Shown here one piece after another: positions 45,745 to 55,600 of a stretch of DNA of 64,000 nucleotides. The DNA lies in assembly GCF_901538265.1 (NCBI RefSeq), contig NZ_LR593886.1, forward strand, positions 2,170,001-2,234,000. Direction: 5' to 3'. The translations under genes and the position numbers were made by a program. The notes below the pieces were generated by a model that did no database searches, was not told the origin of the DNA, and worked only from the letters and a program-made list of their open reading frames with translations. Positions within the stretch are counted from its first letter, which is position 1. Every line of letters begins with the position of its first letter. Origin of the DNA: Gemmata massiliana. Its GTDB lineage: Bacteria > Planctomycetota > Planctomycetia > Gemmatales > Gemmataceae.

Positions 45745-46854
45745 ATGCGTATCACTCGAATTTCTGCATGGCAGGTCGATCTCCCGCTCCACGAGGGCAG
45801 CTACAAATGGTCCGGCGGGAAGTCCGTCACCGTGTTCGATAGCACGGTCGTCGCGGTGGAGACGGACGCGGGTACCACCGGGTACGGCGAGGTGTGTCCG
45901 CTCGGCCCCGCGTACCTTCCGGCTTACGCTGCCGGCGTGCGAGCCGGGCTGAAGGAACTGGCGCCGAAGTTGTTGGGCGAAGACCCGACGCAGTTGGGGA
46001 AGCTGAACCGCACGATGGACGCGGCCCTGAAGGGGCACCCGTATGTGAAGTCGGCCGTCGACGTCGCGTGTTGGGACATTCTGGGCAAGGTGTCTGGCTT
46101 GCCGGTGTGTGTGCTCCTTGGCGGGCGGTATGGCGACGACTTCCACCTGTACCGCGCGATCTCGCAGGAAGCGCCCGAGGCGATGGCGGCGAACGTTGCG
46201 GGCTACCGTGCGGAGGGGTACCGCCGGTTCCAACTGAAGGTCGGCGGCGACCCGGACACGGACATCGCGCGCATCAAAGCGGTGGCAGCGGTGCTCCAAC
46301 CGGGCGACCGCTTGGTGGCCGACGCGAACACCGGCTGGCTCCAGCACGAAGCGGTGCGCGTGGTGCGCGCGGTGCGAGACATTGATGTGTACATCGAGCA
46401 ACCGTGCCTCACCTACGAAGAGTGCCTCGCGGTGCGCCGAAACACTGATCACCCGTTCGTGCTCGACGAAGTGGTGGATGGAATTGACATGCTGGTCCGC
46501 GGACACGCCGAAGGCGCGATGGACGTGGTGAATCTCAAGATCAGCAAGCTCGGCGGGCTCACGAAAACGAAGCAACTGCGCGATCTGTGCATTTCGCTCG
46601 GGATCGGGATGACGCTTGAAGACAGTTGGGGCGGCGACATCGTGACGGCCGCGATCGCACACCTCGCGCACAGCACGCCGACCGAGTTCCTCTTCAGCTC
46701 AACCGACTTCAACAGCTACGTCACGCGGTCCATCGCGACTGGCGCGCCGCAGCGAAAGAACGGTCGGCTCGCCGCGCCGGTCGTTCCGGGGTTGGGCATC
46801 ACGCCGAAGTTGAGCGAGTTCGGTGCGCCTGCTGTGGACGTGCGCAACGGTTAA
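45745..46854 (+). CDS. Enolase-superfamily (mandelate racemase group) hydroxyproline dehydratase/epimerase-like enzyme
   Basis: 369 residues. A capping domain is followed by a barrel with the acid/base Lys K165 (QLKVGGDP), Mg2+ ligands D193 (VADANTG), E218 (YIEQP) and D241 (VLDEV), and a second Lys K265 (NLKISK). The K...K pair and the [18 protein letters not shown] block resemble cis-3-hydroxy-L-proline dehydratases and hydroxyproline-betaine epimerases more than muconate enzymes. Exact substrate not proven. Its stop overlaps the stop of the convergent permease gene. Confidence 0.85.
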   Translation: MRITRISAWQVDLPLHEGSYKWSGGKSVTVFDSTVVAVETDAGTTGYGEVCPLGPAYLPAYAAGVRAGLKELAPKLLGEDPTQLGKLNRTMDAALKGHPYVKSAVDVACWDILGKVSGLPVCVLLGGRYGDDFHLYRAISQEAPEAMAANVAGYRAEGYRRFQLKVGGDPDTDIARIKAVAAVLQPGDRLVADANTGWLQHEAVRVVRAVRDIDVYIEQPCLTYEECLAVRRNTDHPFVLDEVVDGIDMLVRGHAEGAMDVVNLKISKLGGLTKTKQLRDLCISLGIGMTLEDSWGGDIVTAAIAHLAHSTPTEFLFSSTDFNSYVTRSIATGAPQRKNGRLAAPVVPGLGITPKLSEFGAPAVDVRNG

Positions 46855-47987
46855 CGGATATTGTGGGCCGGGTCCACTTTCTGGAACGACCGCAGCGCGG
46901 CCAGCCCAGATCCGACCGCCATGCACATCGTGACCGCCGCGGCGCCGCCCAGAATGAACGGGTGCAGGCGCACGGCGGTTCCCATTGCGGTCGCGCCCTC
47001 TGCGAGCGCGACCGTGATTGGCGCGGCCAGCGCGATACCGAACAACCCCACCCAGAACGATTGCGCCAGCACCGAGAACTTCAACCGCCATTTGGGAATA
47101 CCCATCGCACGGAGCGTGGCGAACTCGCGCTGGCTGGCCGCGGTCGCCGCGAACAGCGTTTGGCTCGTGACCACCGCGCCGACGAGCAGTCCGAGTAGCG
47201 CGGTGAACCCGATCGCGATGCCGGCCTTCGTTGTGGTCAGCCAGTGCAAGCGCGAGCGCGCGGAGAACTCGTCCGCGGTGAACGCGCTCAGTTGCGCGTA
47301 GCCGTTCATCCGGCGCGCGACCGCGCGCGCGTCTTCTGGTTTAGTGCATTTCGCCACCAGGTATGTGACTTCGTCTTGCTGGTAGCGGAGCAGTACGCGG
47401 GCGGTTTCGAGCGAGCAGAACAGGTACGGGCCGCCCAAACTGCGGCATCCCGTCACCAACCCCACCACGCGAACGCGGACGCCGAGGATTTCGGCCACGT
47501 CGCCGGCCCCGCGAATCCCGAGTCGACCGAGTTCGGACTCGTCCACCGCGATCGAGAGCGGCTGCGTGAGGCTCGCGAGTAGCTCGCGGTTGTTGCGGAC
47601 CACTTCCATTGCGGCGAGTGAATTGGCGTCGAGCCGCGTGCCGACGACGGTGCAGACTTCCGTGGTGGTTTTCGCGGGGATCTCGCCGTTCCGCGTCCAG
47701 GGGGTGAAGCCGATGATCGCGCCCTCCGCGCGCTCGACCTCGGGCTGGGCGGCGAGCCGGGACACCCAGCGCTCCGGGATGGGCCGACCGAAGTCCACGC
47801 TCCGCACGGCCGGGTAGCCGACCCACACGTCCGAGGTGGCGCGGTCCACCGGGAGCGACATCATCGAGAGCAGCCCGAGCACCAGCCCCGACTGCACCGT
47901 GACCAGCACCGCGCTGAACGCGACCGCGAGGATGGCCGGCAGGAACCGCTGCCGCTCGTACCAGATCGTGGTGAGAGAGTAGCTCAC
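46851..47987 (-). CDS. FtsX-like ABC permease (DevC/MacB type)
   Basis: 378 residues: one N-terminal TM (about 16-40), a large periplasmic MacB-core-like domain (about 45-240) and three C-terminal TMs (about 255-280, 308-330, 340-365) with [19 protein letters not shown], the FtsX coupling region. It should work with an ABC ATPase and often a membrane-fusion protein. Neither is in the adjacent sequence on the 3' side, and the next minus-strand gene upstream is a secreted protein, so partners are not encoded here. Confidence 0.85.
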   Translation of the reverse strand: MSYSLTTIWYERQRFLPAILAVAFSAVLVTVQSGLVLGLLSMMSLPVDRATSDVWVGYPAVRSVDFGRPIPERWVSRLAAQPEVERAEGAIIGFTPWTRNGEIPAKTTTEVCTVVGTRLDANSLAAMEVVRNNRELLASLTQPLSIAVDESELGRLGIRGAGDVAEILGVRVRVVGLVTGCRSLGGPYLFCSLETARVLLRYQQDEVTYLVAKCTKPEDARAVARRMNGYAQLSAFTADEFSARSRLHWLTTTKAGIAIGFTALLGLLVGAVVTSQTLFAATAASQREFATLRAMGIPKWRLKFSVLAQSFWVGLFGIALAAPITVALAEGATAMGTAVRLHPFILGGAAAVTMCMAVGSGLAALRSFQKVDPAHNIR

Positions 47988-48065
47988 TTCGGTTCCACTC
48001 CCCGTCGGAGTCGGGGCTCTTCGCGCCGCGGGGCGGTCATCCGGATATTGGTTCCCATCTTCGGC

Positions 48066-48968
48066 TTACGGGAACTTGCCGTCCTCGGCCTCTTGGTACG
48101 GATCCTCCGTAGCTCGTGGGTTGGACCAGTACGCCTTCACTGACCAGATTTCCTTATCGTCGAGGCGGACTCGCATCTGTGCCGACGACATGCGCGCGAT
48201 GCCGTAGCTCCAGGTTTGTGGGGCGCCGGGCTTCGGGCTCGCCAGTTCCAGGACCACCAGCATCTCGGGATCGTTGGCTTGGGCCAGAGCGAAGATGGCT
48301 CCTTCCGCCGCGCCCTTGTCGGTGGTGTAGCGGTAGAGTGGTTGGGGCATCAGCCGCAAGTCCTCCCAACCCTTGCCGGTCGGGACCGCGAACTCGCCCG
48401 AGTACCGGGCGGCCAGTTTCCGCATCTGGGCCAAACGCAACGCGGGTGTGGTCGCCGGTTTGGGGGCGTCCGGCAGTGGCTTCATGGCGAAGCCGTCCGA
48501 TTTTGGCGCCCACACGACCTTCTCGTTGCGCCGGCACTGGAGCGCCTGATCGCTGAGCGACGCGAACTCGCGCCGGACCGTTCCCTCATCGCCGATCCAC
48601 AGGCTCCCCACGGCCACGGGTCTCTCCCCCGAGAGCCACACGAAGATCGCCCCGTCGGTAGACACGTTTCGGGTCGGGTTGCTGAAGCGCGACACCGGCG
48701 TCTTCTCACGGACCAGCGGCTGTTTCGGCGCCTTCTCGGTCGCGATGACGAATTCGTCCAGCTTACGCGCCATGAACTCGAGTCGCTTCTGCTGAGGTTC
48801 CTCGTTCTTGGGTTCATCGGCCGCGCGAAGTTCGGAGCACCCAAGAAGAACGCATGCGGTGCTCGTCAAAAGGCGCAGGACACTCTTCCGAAACGCGCGC
48901 CCGAAACAACTTTCGCCCACGGCCGAATTGCGCGTCACGGGTCGGAGAATACTACCGGAGCGGGCCAT
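48066..48968 (-). CDS. Secreted or lipid-anchored protein of unknown function
   Basis: 300 residues. An N-terminal basic stretch and LLTSTACVLLGCSEL suggest a lipoprotein signal with Cys after LLG. The mature part is a mixed alpha/beta protein with EFVIATEKAPKQPL, AIFVWLSGERPVAVGSLWIG, PLYRYTT and a C-terminal WSYGIARMSSAQMRV strand; I recognise no family, though small secreted planctomycete proteins of this form are common. It may be co-transcribed with the permease, 78 bases downstream. The first about 25 residues may be an over-extended start. Confidence 0.6.
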   Translation of the reverse strand: MARSGSILRPVTRNSAVGESCFGRAFRKSVLRLLTSTACVLLGCSELRAADEPKNEEPQQKRLEFMARKLDEFVIATEKAPKQPLVREKTPVSRFSNPTRNVSTDGAIFVWLSGERPVAVGSLWIGDEGTVRREFASLSDQALQCRRNEKVVWAPKSDGFAMKPLPDAPKPATTPALRLAQMRKLAARYSGEFAVPTGKGWEDLRLMPQPLYRYTTDKGAAEGAIFALAQANDPEMLVVLELASPKPGAPQTWSYGIARMSSAQMRVRLDDKEIWSVKAYWSNPRATEDPYQEAEDGKFP

Positions 48969-49137
48969 CGCCGCCCTCCTAACGAACGAAACTCAGGAGC
49001 AAAAACTCAACGAGGAGTGTAAAGACATTTTGTCTGCATTTGCAACCTAAATCTTGCGTTCGCTGGACAAACTTGAGCCTGACAGCCCGAGTACCTCAGC
49101 GCGCGGCCCTGGAAAAACCAACCCGCGCGGTGCGGTC

Positions 49138-49992
49138 TCACACCCACAGGTGCATCTTTGACTTCAGGTCGGCGGGGAGCTTGTTGTCGAGCAACTTCCG
49201 CACCTCGTTCGGGTGGTACCGCGTGCTGAAGTGCGCCGCGATAATCAGCTCGTTTTTGAAGCGCGGGGCGCGCTCCACGAAGTCGTCCAGGTGCATGTGG
49301 CCGAACTTGTGGATCTTGTCGCGCCGGTGGCTCGCGCGGATGAAGCTCATTTCGGTAATGAGGATCTTCGCCTCGAAGCACGCGGGGCACGCATCCAGCC
49401 CGGCCGGGGACGTGTCGCCGGTGTAGGCCACGATCGGGATGCGCACCTCGCGCGTGATCGGGGTGCCGCTCAGCTTGAGGTCGCGGATCTTGTCGCCGGG
49501 TAGCCCGACGAACTCGTCTTTCAGTTTGTTGCGCCGCTCCCACACCACGAACCCGCGGCTCGGGATCGTGTGGGTCGTGGTGAACACCGTGACGAGGTGC
49601 TCGCGGCTCAACTCGATCTCGTCGCCGGCCGTCAGTCCCTTCAGGTGGGCGAGTTGCCGCCCGCGGTCGAGCCGGTGCATAATCATCATTAGCTTCTTCA
49701 CGTCTTCCAACCCCTCGGTCGGGACGTACACCGTCGGCGGTTCCATCTTCATCATCCGCCGCCGCGCCACGTACACTGGTAGCGCTGCGACGTGGTCCAG
49801 GTGCGTGTGCGACACGAACCACGTCGGGGTACCCATGAAGTCCCACGGCTGGGCGCCGAGGTCGAACCCGATCTTCAGTTCGGGGATGCGCCAGTAGCTC
49901 TGCACCGCGGCGCGTGACCACCCCTCGACCGTCAAACCTCCGTGCGAGAGCGAGTAATACGGGGCGTTGTCCACCGGCCGGTCGGGTAGCAT
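49138..49992 (-). CDS. Metallo-beta-lactamase-fold RNase Z-like hydrolase
   Basis: ATG 49992 gives 284 residues; a longer frame to 50733 is antisense to the lipoprotein gene. The zinc-binding motif H62-T-H64-L-D-H67 is present, with GDTSPAG, ITEMSF and a late His (ELIIAAHFSTRYH). The fold and the AAHFS motif match the RNase Z/ElaC-like group, which trims tRNA 3' ends. The flexible exosite arm of classical RNase Z is not obvious, so a related phosphodiesterase is possible. Confidence 0.75.
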   Translation of the reverse strand: MLPDRPVDNAPYYSLSHGGLTVEGWSRAAVQSYWRIPELKIGFDLGAQPWDFMGTPTWFVSHTHLDHVAALPVYVARRRMMKMEPPTVYVPTEGLEDVKKLMMIMHRLDRGRQLAHLKGLTAGDEIELSREHLVTVFTTTHTIPSRGFVVWERRNKLKDEFVGLPGDKIRDLKLSGTPITREVRIPIVAYTGDTSPAGLDACPACFEAKILITEMSFIRASHRRDKIHKFGHMHLDDFVERAPRFKNELIIAAHFSTRYHPNEVRKLLDNKLPADLKSKMHLWV

Positions 49993-50329
49993 GTCGCGTC
50001 CTTTAGGAAAACTGCGCGGAATCCGTCTTTTCCATCTTAACGACACGCGCCTGCGGTCGCGGTTCGTTCGGTGCCGATAGTTGGTGTGTGAGTCGGTCGC
50101 GCGGAAGTCAACACGCCCCGCTAAAACCGCCCCCGCGGAACCGGGGCCGCCTTTACCGCGTGTACCGACTGTTCGGCCGAACGGGGCCGATCCCGCTCGC
50201 ACTCGGGCGCCCGGCGTGCAAGTCACGCCGCCCGAAGCGTTAAACTTGTAGAAGCCCAACCGCGGTTGACCGGTGCGCTTGAACTCGGCATAACCCCTCG
50301 CTGAGGGGTCGGAATCGCAAGAGGGACAG
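49993..50329. other. Divergent intergenic region
   Basis: About 337 bases between the divergent RNase Z-like and glycine-zipper genes. It contains several small GC hairpins (ACCCCTC-GCT-GAGGGGT at about 50293-50309) and no gene. Promoters for both genes should be here. Confidence 0.5.
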
Positions 50330-50959
50330 ATGCGCCAGATACACTTTCGACGCCTGGGAGCTTTAGCGGTGTTCGCGTTCGCGGCGGCCGGGTCCGGCTG
50401 CGCGTCGATGAACAATACAGAAAAAGGTGCGATCGGCGGCGGCGTGGTCGGTACCGCGCTCGGCACCGCCGTGGGCGCGGCGACCGGGCACACCGGGGCC
50501 GGCGCTGTGATCGGTGGGTTGGCAGGGACCGCGACCGGTGCGCTCGTCGGCAACGACATCGATAAACAAGAGCGCCGGGACCGCGACATCAACCAGGCCG
50601 CGGCACTGGCGGCGGCCCAACAGCAGCAACAGCGCATGGGCATGTTCGACGTGATCCGGCTCGCACAGGGCGGGCACGACGATACGGTCATCATCAACCA
50701 GATCCGCACGACGGGCAGCACGTTCCAGCTCACCGCGTCGGACCTCGACGAGTTGAAACGCGCGGGCGTGTCGTCGCGTGTGATCGCGGAAATGCAAGCC
50801 GCGCGCCCGGCCCCGGCTCGTGTGATTGTTCGCGATGGGCCGCCGGTTGTCTACGATTCGGGACCACCGGTGTATGTGCGTCCGGCCCCAGTGGTTGTGG
50901 TCGGCCCCCCGCGCCCGTACTACTACGGTTACGGCGGGGGGTACTACCGCCGCTGGTAA
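50330..50959 (+). CDS. Glycine-zipper outer-membrane lipoprotein
   Basis: 209 residues. Signal peptide with lipobox (FAAAGSGC), then a glycine-zipper helix pair (GAIGGGVVGTALGTAVGAATG, GAGAVIGGLAGTATGALVG), a Gln-rich region and a small helical domain (DVIRLAQGGHDDTVIINQI), ending in Pro/Tyr/Gly-rich repeats. Similar to SlyB/YMGG-type envelope lipoproteins; the C-terminal Tyr-rich tail is unusual. Terminates before a strong hairpin. Confidence 0.85.
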   Translation: MRQIHFRRLGALAVFAFAAAGSGCASMNNTEKGAIGGGVVGTALGTAVGAATGHTGAGAVIGGLAGTATGALVGNDIDKQERRDRDINQAAALAAAQQQQQRMGMFDVIRLAQGGHDDTVIINQIRTTGSTFQLTASDLDELKRAGVSSRVIAEMQAARPAPARVIVRDGPPVVYDSGPPVYVRPAPVVVVGPPRPYYYGYGGGYYRRW

Positions 50960-50984
50960 TCGAATTTCTTATAGTGCGATGAAT

Positions 50985-51025
50985 CACGGCCCGGCGCGTT
51001 CACAAATTGAACGCGCCGGGCCGTG
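50985..51025 (+). terminator. Strong 18-bp hairpin after the glycine-zipper gene
   Basis: CACGGCCCGGCGCGTTCA (50985-51002) pairs perfectly with TGAACGCGCCGGGCCGTG (51008-51025) across a 5-base loop. No T-run follows, but length and GC content fit an intrinsic terminator in this genome style. Confidence 0.75.
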
Positions 51026-51121
51026 CTCATTGCGCCGGGGTTGCGGCACCTGTACGACCGCGTAAACTGATACTCTCTCCCACTGCCTCCACCGCCCCAC
51101 ACAACCGGAGCTACTGCCATC

Positions 51122-52429
51122 ATGGCGCTGCGAGTTCCCTTTCTGGTTTGTACCTTTTTGCTCACTGTGACGCCCGCCGTAGTAACTGCCGCCGATTGGC
51201 CCGGGTTCCGCGGCCCGAACCGCGACGGCATCTCCACCGAAACCGGGCTTCTTAAGAAGTGGCCGGACGGTGGCCCCAAACAGGTCTGGACCGCGAAGAA
51301 CCTCGGCCTCGGTTGGGGCACTCCCTCCGTGGCCGACGGCAAGATTTTCGGCATCGGCACCCGCGACGGGAAGGACGGAGTGTGGGCACTGAAGGAAGCC
51401 GACGGTACGGAACTGTGGTTCGCTCCGTTCGCCGACCCCGCAACGGGCCTCGCGCGGCAGACGAACGGCCCCGCCAGCACGCCCACCTACCACAACGGGA
51501 AGCTGTTCGTGGTCAGTGCGAACGGGACGCTCTCGTGCCTGGACGCGACCAAGGGCACCGTGTTGTGGAAGACGAACTACGTCGCCGACTTCGGCGGCAA
51601 GGTGCCCACGTGGGCGTACACGGACTCCGTGCTGATCGATGGCGACAAGGTGATCTGCATCCCGGGCGGAACGAAGGGCGCGGTCGCGGCGCTGAAGATC
51701 GAGAACGGTGAAGTGGTGTGGAAAACGGAAGTGAACCCGGTCGGCGGCGGGTTCGGGTACTCGTCCCCCGTCAAAGCGACGGTCGGCGGCGTTCCCATGT
51801 ATCTCGCGCTCCTCGGGCAGTCGTCCGGGCTGGTCGGGGTTCATGCCGAAACCGGCAAACTGCTGTGGCAGTACAAGAACACGCCGGCCGCGGGCGGGGT
51901 CGCACAGATTCCGATCCCGATCGTGAAGGGCGACAAGGTATGGGTGTCGTGCAGCTACGGCGGTGGCGCCGCTCTGCTCCAGATCGTTCCGAAGGGGCAG
52001 GGGGCGTTCGAGGCGAAGGAGCTGAAGGCGTACAAGAAGCCGGAACTGAACAACCACCACGGCGGCATGGTTCTGGTCGGGGACTACATCTACTTCGGAC
52101 ACGATCAGAACGGCGGCAAACCCGTGTGCGTGGAGTTCAAGACGGGCGACATCAAGTGGGGACCGGAGAACGCCCCCGCGGGCGGCCGGGGCTCCGCGGC
52201 GGTCCTGTTCGCCGACGGGCGCCTGTACTTCCGGTACGAGAACGGCGTCCTGGTGCTTATGGAGCCATCGCCCGAGGAGCTGAAGGTCGTTTCGTCCTTC
52301 AAGCTGCCGGCCCCGGACGTCAAGACTTACGCGCAGAGTTGGCCGCACCCGGTCATTGCGAACGGCAAACTCTACATCCGCGACCAGAACGTGATGTACT
52401 GCTACGACGTCAAAGAAAAGACGAACTGA
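51122..52429 (+). CDS. Secreted PQQ-type beta-propeller protein
   Basis: 435 residues with a signal peptide (LVCTFLLTVTPAVVTAADW). WPGFRGPNRDGIS is the typical start of planctomycete propeller proteins. Repeated blades show ALK...GTELWF, CLDATKGTVLWKT, ALKIENGEVVWKTE, VHAETGKLLWQYK. Like the PQQ_2 class, it is probably a non-enzymatic propeller (no complete PQQ-dehydrogenase Ca2+/PQQ set seen) acting in the periplasm. Confidence 0.88.
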   Translation: MALRVPFLVCTFLLTVTPAVVTAADWPGFRGPNRDGISTETGLLKKWPDGGPKQVWTAKNLGLGWGTPSVADGKIFGIGTRDGKDGVWALKEADGTELWFAPFADPATGLARQTNGPASTPTYHNGKLFVVSANGTLSCLDATKGTVLWKTNYVADFGGKVPTWAYTDSVLIDGDKVICIPGGTKGAVAALKIENGEVVWKTEVNPVGGGFGYSSPVKATVGGVPMYLALLGQSSGLVGVHAETGKLLWQYKNTPAAGGVAQIPIPIVKGDKVWVSCSYGGGAALLQIVPKGQGAFEAKELKAYKKPELNNHHGGMVLVGDYIYFGHDQNGGKPVCVEFKTGDIKWGPENAPAGGRGSAAVLFADGRLYFRYENGVLVLMEPSPEELKVVSSFKLPAPDVKTYAQSWPHPVIANGKLYIRDQNVMYCYDVKEKTN

Positions 52430-52447
52430 TATTTGGGTCTCGTCAGT

Positions 52448-52486
52448 AACACGGCCCCGGGCGCTGGGTGCGCCCGGGGCCGTGTT
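52448..52486 (+). terminator. 17-bp perfect hairpin after the propeller gene
   Basis: AACACGGCCCCGGGCGC (52448-52464) pairs perfectly with GCGCCCGGGGCCGTGTT (52470-52486); the loop is TGGGT and TGTTCTC follows. Confidence 0.8.
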
Positions 52487-52496
52487 GTTCTCGCAG

Positions 52497-52621
52497 GGTT
52501 CATAGGGCTTCCGCCCTGTGCTGCGTCAGACGGCCCCTTCGGGGCGAAGACAAATACTTCCAATGCCTCTCCGCCCCGGAGGGGCCGGCGTTCGTAGCAC
52601 AGGGCAGAAGCCCTGTGAACC
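52497..52621. repeat. 125-bp imperfect inverted repeat
   Basis: Outer arms GGTTCATAGGGCTTCCGCCC and GGGCAGAAGCCCTGTGAACC pair imperfectly; inner arms GGCCCCTTCGGGGCG and CGCCCCGGAGGGGCC add further stems. This has the look of a dispersed GC-rich intergenic repeat; it sits between convergent genes and may help terminate both. Confidence 0.75.
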
Positions 52622-52656
52622 AAGGCACCCCGTGCGTTCTTACCCTTCGTTTGCCC

Positions 52657-55600
52657 TTAGCCCACGTAGACGCCGCCGCTGAACGTCGGGTCGCCGGCTA
52701 AGAGGCTGGCCACCTGCACGCCGTTGACGAACGCTTTCACGTGCGGGCCGGCGCCGGGGCCGGCCCCAGTGAGCACGGCCGCGCGGCCGTTCACGGTCCC
52801 GACGCCCACGCGGACCCCGCCCCGGAACCCGGCGTCGTAGGCGAGGAAACTCTGAATCAGGGAGCCGTTCGCGCCGCTGAACACCTTCACGTGTCCACCC
52901 GGGGCACCCGGGCCGGAACCGGTGACGATGTCGTCGAGCCCGTCCCCGTTCACGTCCCCGGCGGCGACGTACACGCCACCGGAGAACCCGGCGTCGTAGG
53001 CGAAGAAGCTGCGGAGCAATGAGCCGTCCGCGCCGCTGAACACTTTCACGTGCGGCGTGGTGCCCGCGCCCGTTCCCGTGATGATGTCGTCGCGCCCGTC
53101 GCCGTTCACGTCCCCGACGCCCACGCGGACCCCGCCCCGGAACCCGGCGTCGTAGGCGAAGAAACTGCGGAGCAGTGAACCGTCGGCGCCGCTGAACACC
53201 TTCACGTGCGGTGTGGCCCCGGTGTCTGCCGAGACGATGATATCGTCGGACCCGTCACCGTTCACGTCCCCGGACGTGACGAACACGCCGCCGGAGAACC
53301 CGTCGAACGCCAGGAAGCTCCGGATCAGAGTGCCGTCGGCGCTGAACACTTTCACGTGCCCGCCCGGGGCGCCCGCGCCCGCTCCGGTGATTGTGTCCGC
53401 CCGTCCGTCGCCGTTAATGTCCCCGGACGCCACCCGGATCTCGCCCGAGAACCCGGCGAACGCGAGGATCGGGGTTCCCTTTTGGCCGGTCGCCGGGTCC
53501 ACCGGGACCACCGTTCCCGGCGCCCCGCCGCCGCCGCCGATGCTGATGACGGTCGCGCTGGCTGTGTCATCGTTCGTGATCGTGCCCGTACCCGTACCGG
53601 TCGCGATCGTCGTGTTGGTGGGGTTCGAGAGCACCACCGCGAACGTCTCGTCGGACTCGATCGCCGTGTCACCGGTCACCGTGACGGTGACTGTCTTCGA
53701 GGTCTCGCCCGGCGCGAACGTGATCGTGCCCGAGGCGCTCGTGAAGTCGGTGCCCGCGGTCGCGGTGCCGGCGGCGGTCGCGTAGTTCACGGTCACGGTC
53801 TGGCTACTGGGGACCGACAGGGTCACGGTGAAGCTGAAACTCGTCCCGCCCGTGTTCCCCTCGGCCGCCGTCACGTTGTTGATGGACACGGTCGGGGGCG
53901 CGCTCGTGATGACCACGTCGTTGCCGGTGCCGCCGACGTAGCTGATCGTGAACGTCACCCCGCCGACGGTGAGGGTCGCGCCCTCGGCCAGTCCGTTGAA
54001 GGTGCCGGTTACCGCGTCGACGAGGTCGTTGGATATGAGGGTGAAACTGGTGCCCGCGACGGGGGTGAACCCGAGCGTCACGGTCAGCGTTGCGCCTGTC
54101 ACGTCCACCGTACCGGTCACGGCCGCTTGGTCGTAATTGGTACCAGGGGTCGTGCCGTTGACTTCGGCGCTGAACGTGGAGCCGGCGGCGAGTGCCAGGT
54201 TGCCCGTATTCAGTGTCCCGGGCGACGTACCCGGGGCGACGGTGCCACCGCTCGCGGCCGTCACCGCGGGCACGGTGCCCGTCCCGCCCAGGGTGCCGCC
54301 GCTGGCGACTTGGACGCCCGAACCGGTGATGCTCCCGGTGACGAGCAGTGTGCCCGCGCTGATCGTCGTGGTTCCGGTGTAGGTGTTGGTTCCGGAGAGG
54401 GTGAGCGTTCCGGCCCCGGCCTTGGTGAGGTTGTTGGCCCCGGAGATGACGCCGGAGATGGTGACGGCGGCGGTGTTGTTGATCGCCGCGGCTCCGGAGA
54501 GTGCGATGGCGTTGTCGATGGTGGTGGCGCCGGTGATGGCGAGTGTGGTGCCCGCGGCCAGGGTAACGGCCCCGGTTCCCAGATTGTTATCCGCGGCCAC
54601 GCTCAGCGTGCCCGCGGAGACGGTGGTGGTTCCCGAGTACGTGTTGGCCCCCGACAGGATCAGGGCGCCGGTGCCCTGTTTGGTCAGATTACCGGTTCCG
54701 GAGATGATGCCGGAGAACGTGGTGCTGGAATTGTCCCCGCCCGCGGTCAGGGCGCTTGCGCCGAGGGTCACGTCGCCGGCCCCGGCGAGCGAACCGATTG
54801 TTTCGCTGGCCCCGAGGTTGAGTGTGGCTCCGGTGGCAACGGTGACAGCGCCGGCGTCCGCGAGAGCGGTACCGCCGTTGAGCGTGAGTGTGCCGGCGGA
54901 GACCGTGGTAGCCCCGGTGTAGGTGTTGGCACCCGAGAGGATGAGGGCGCCGGTACCGGCCTTGGTGAGTCCACCGGTTCCGGAGGCGACACCGGAGAAC
55001 GTGGTGCTGGTGTTGTCGCCGCCCGCGGTGAGGGTGAACGTGCTGAGGGTCACGTTCCCGGCGCCCGCGAGCGAGCCGACGGTTTCACTGGCTCCGAGTG
55101 TGAGCGTGGCTCCGGTAGCGACGGTGACGGCACTGGCGTCGGCCAGGGCCGTGCCGCCGTTAAGTGTGAGTGTACCCGCGGAGACCGTGGTAGCCCCGGT
55201 GTAGGTGTTAGCACCCGAGAGAGTGAGTGTTCCGGTTCCGGTTTTGGTGAGCCCACCGGTGCCGGAGGCGACACCGCTGAAGGCGGTGTTGGAGTTGTCG
55301 CCGCCCGCGGTGAGGGTGAACGTGCCGAGGGTTACGTTGCCGGCGCCGGCGAGCGAGCCGATAGTCTCGCTCGCCCCGAGGTTGAGTGTGGCTCCGGTGG
55401 CGACGGTGACGGCGCTGGCGTCGGCCAGGGCCGTGCCGCCATTGAGCGTGAGTGTGCCGGCGGAGACGGTGGTGGTTCCTGAGTAGGTATTGGTTCCGGA
55501 GAGGGTGAGCGTGCCGGCCCCGACCTTGGTCAGGTTGTTGGCCCCGGAGATGACCCCGGAGATGGTGACGGCGGCGGTGTTGCTGATGGTGGCGGCGCCG

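Noticed and set aside
50040-50733. N-terminal extension of the RNase Z-like protein to 50733
   Set aside because: It would overlap the glycine-zipper gene antisense and adds low-complexity Ser/Pro/Ala residues before an ordinary ATG start.
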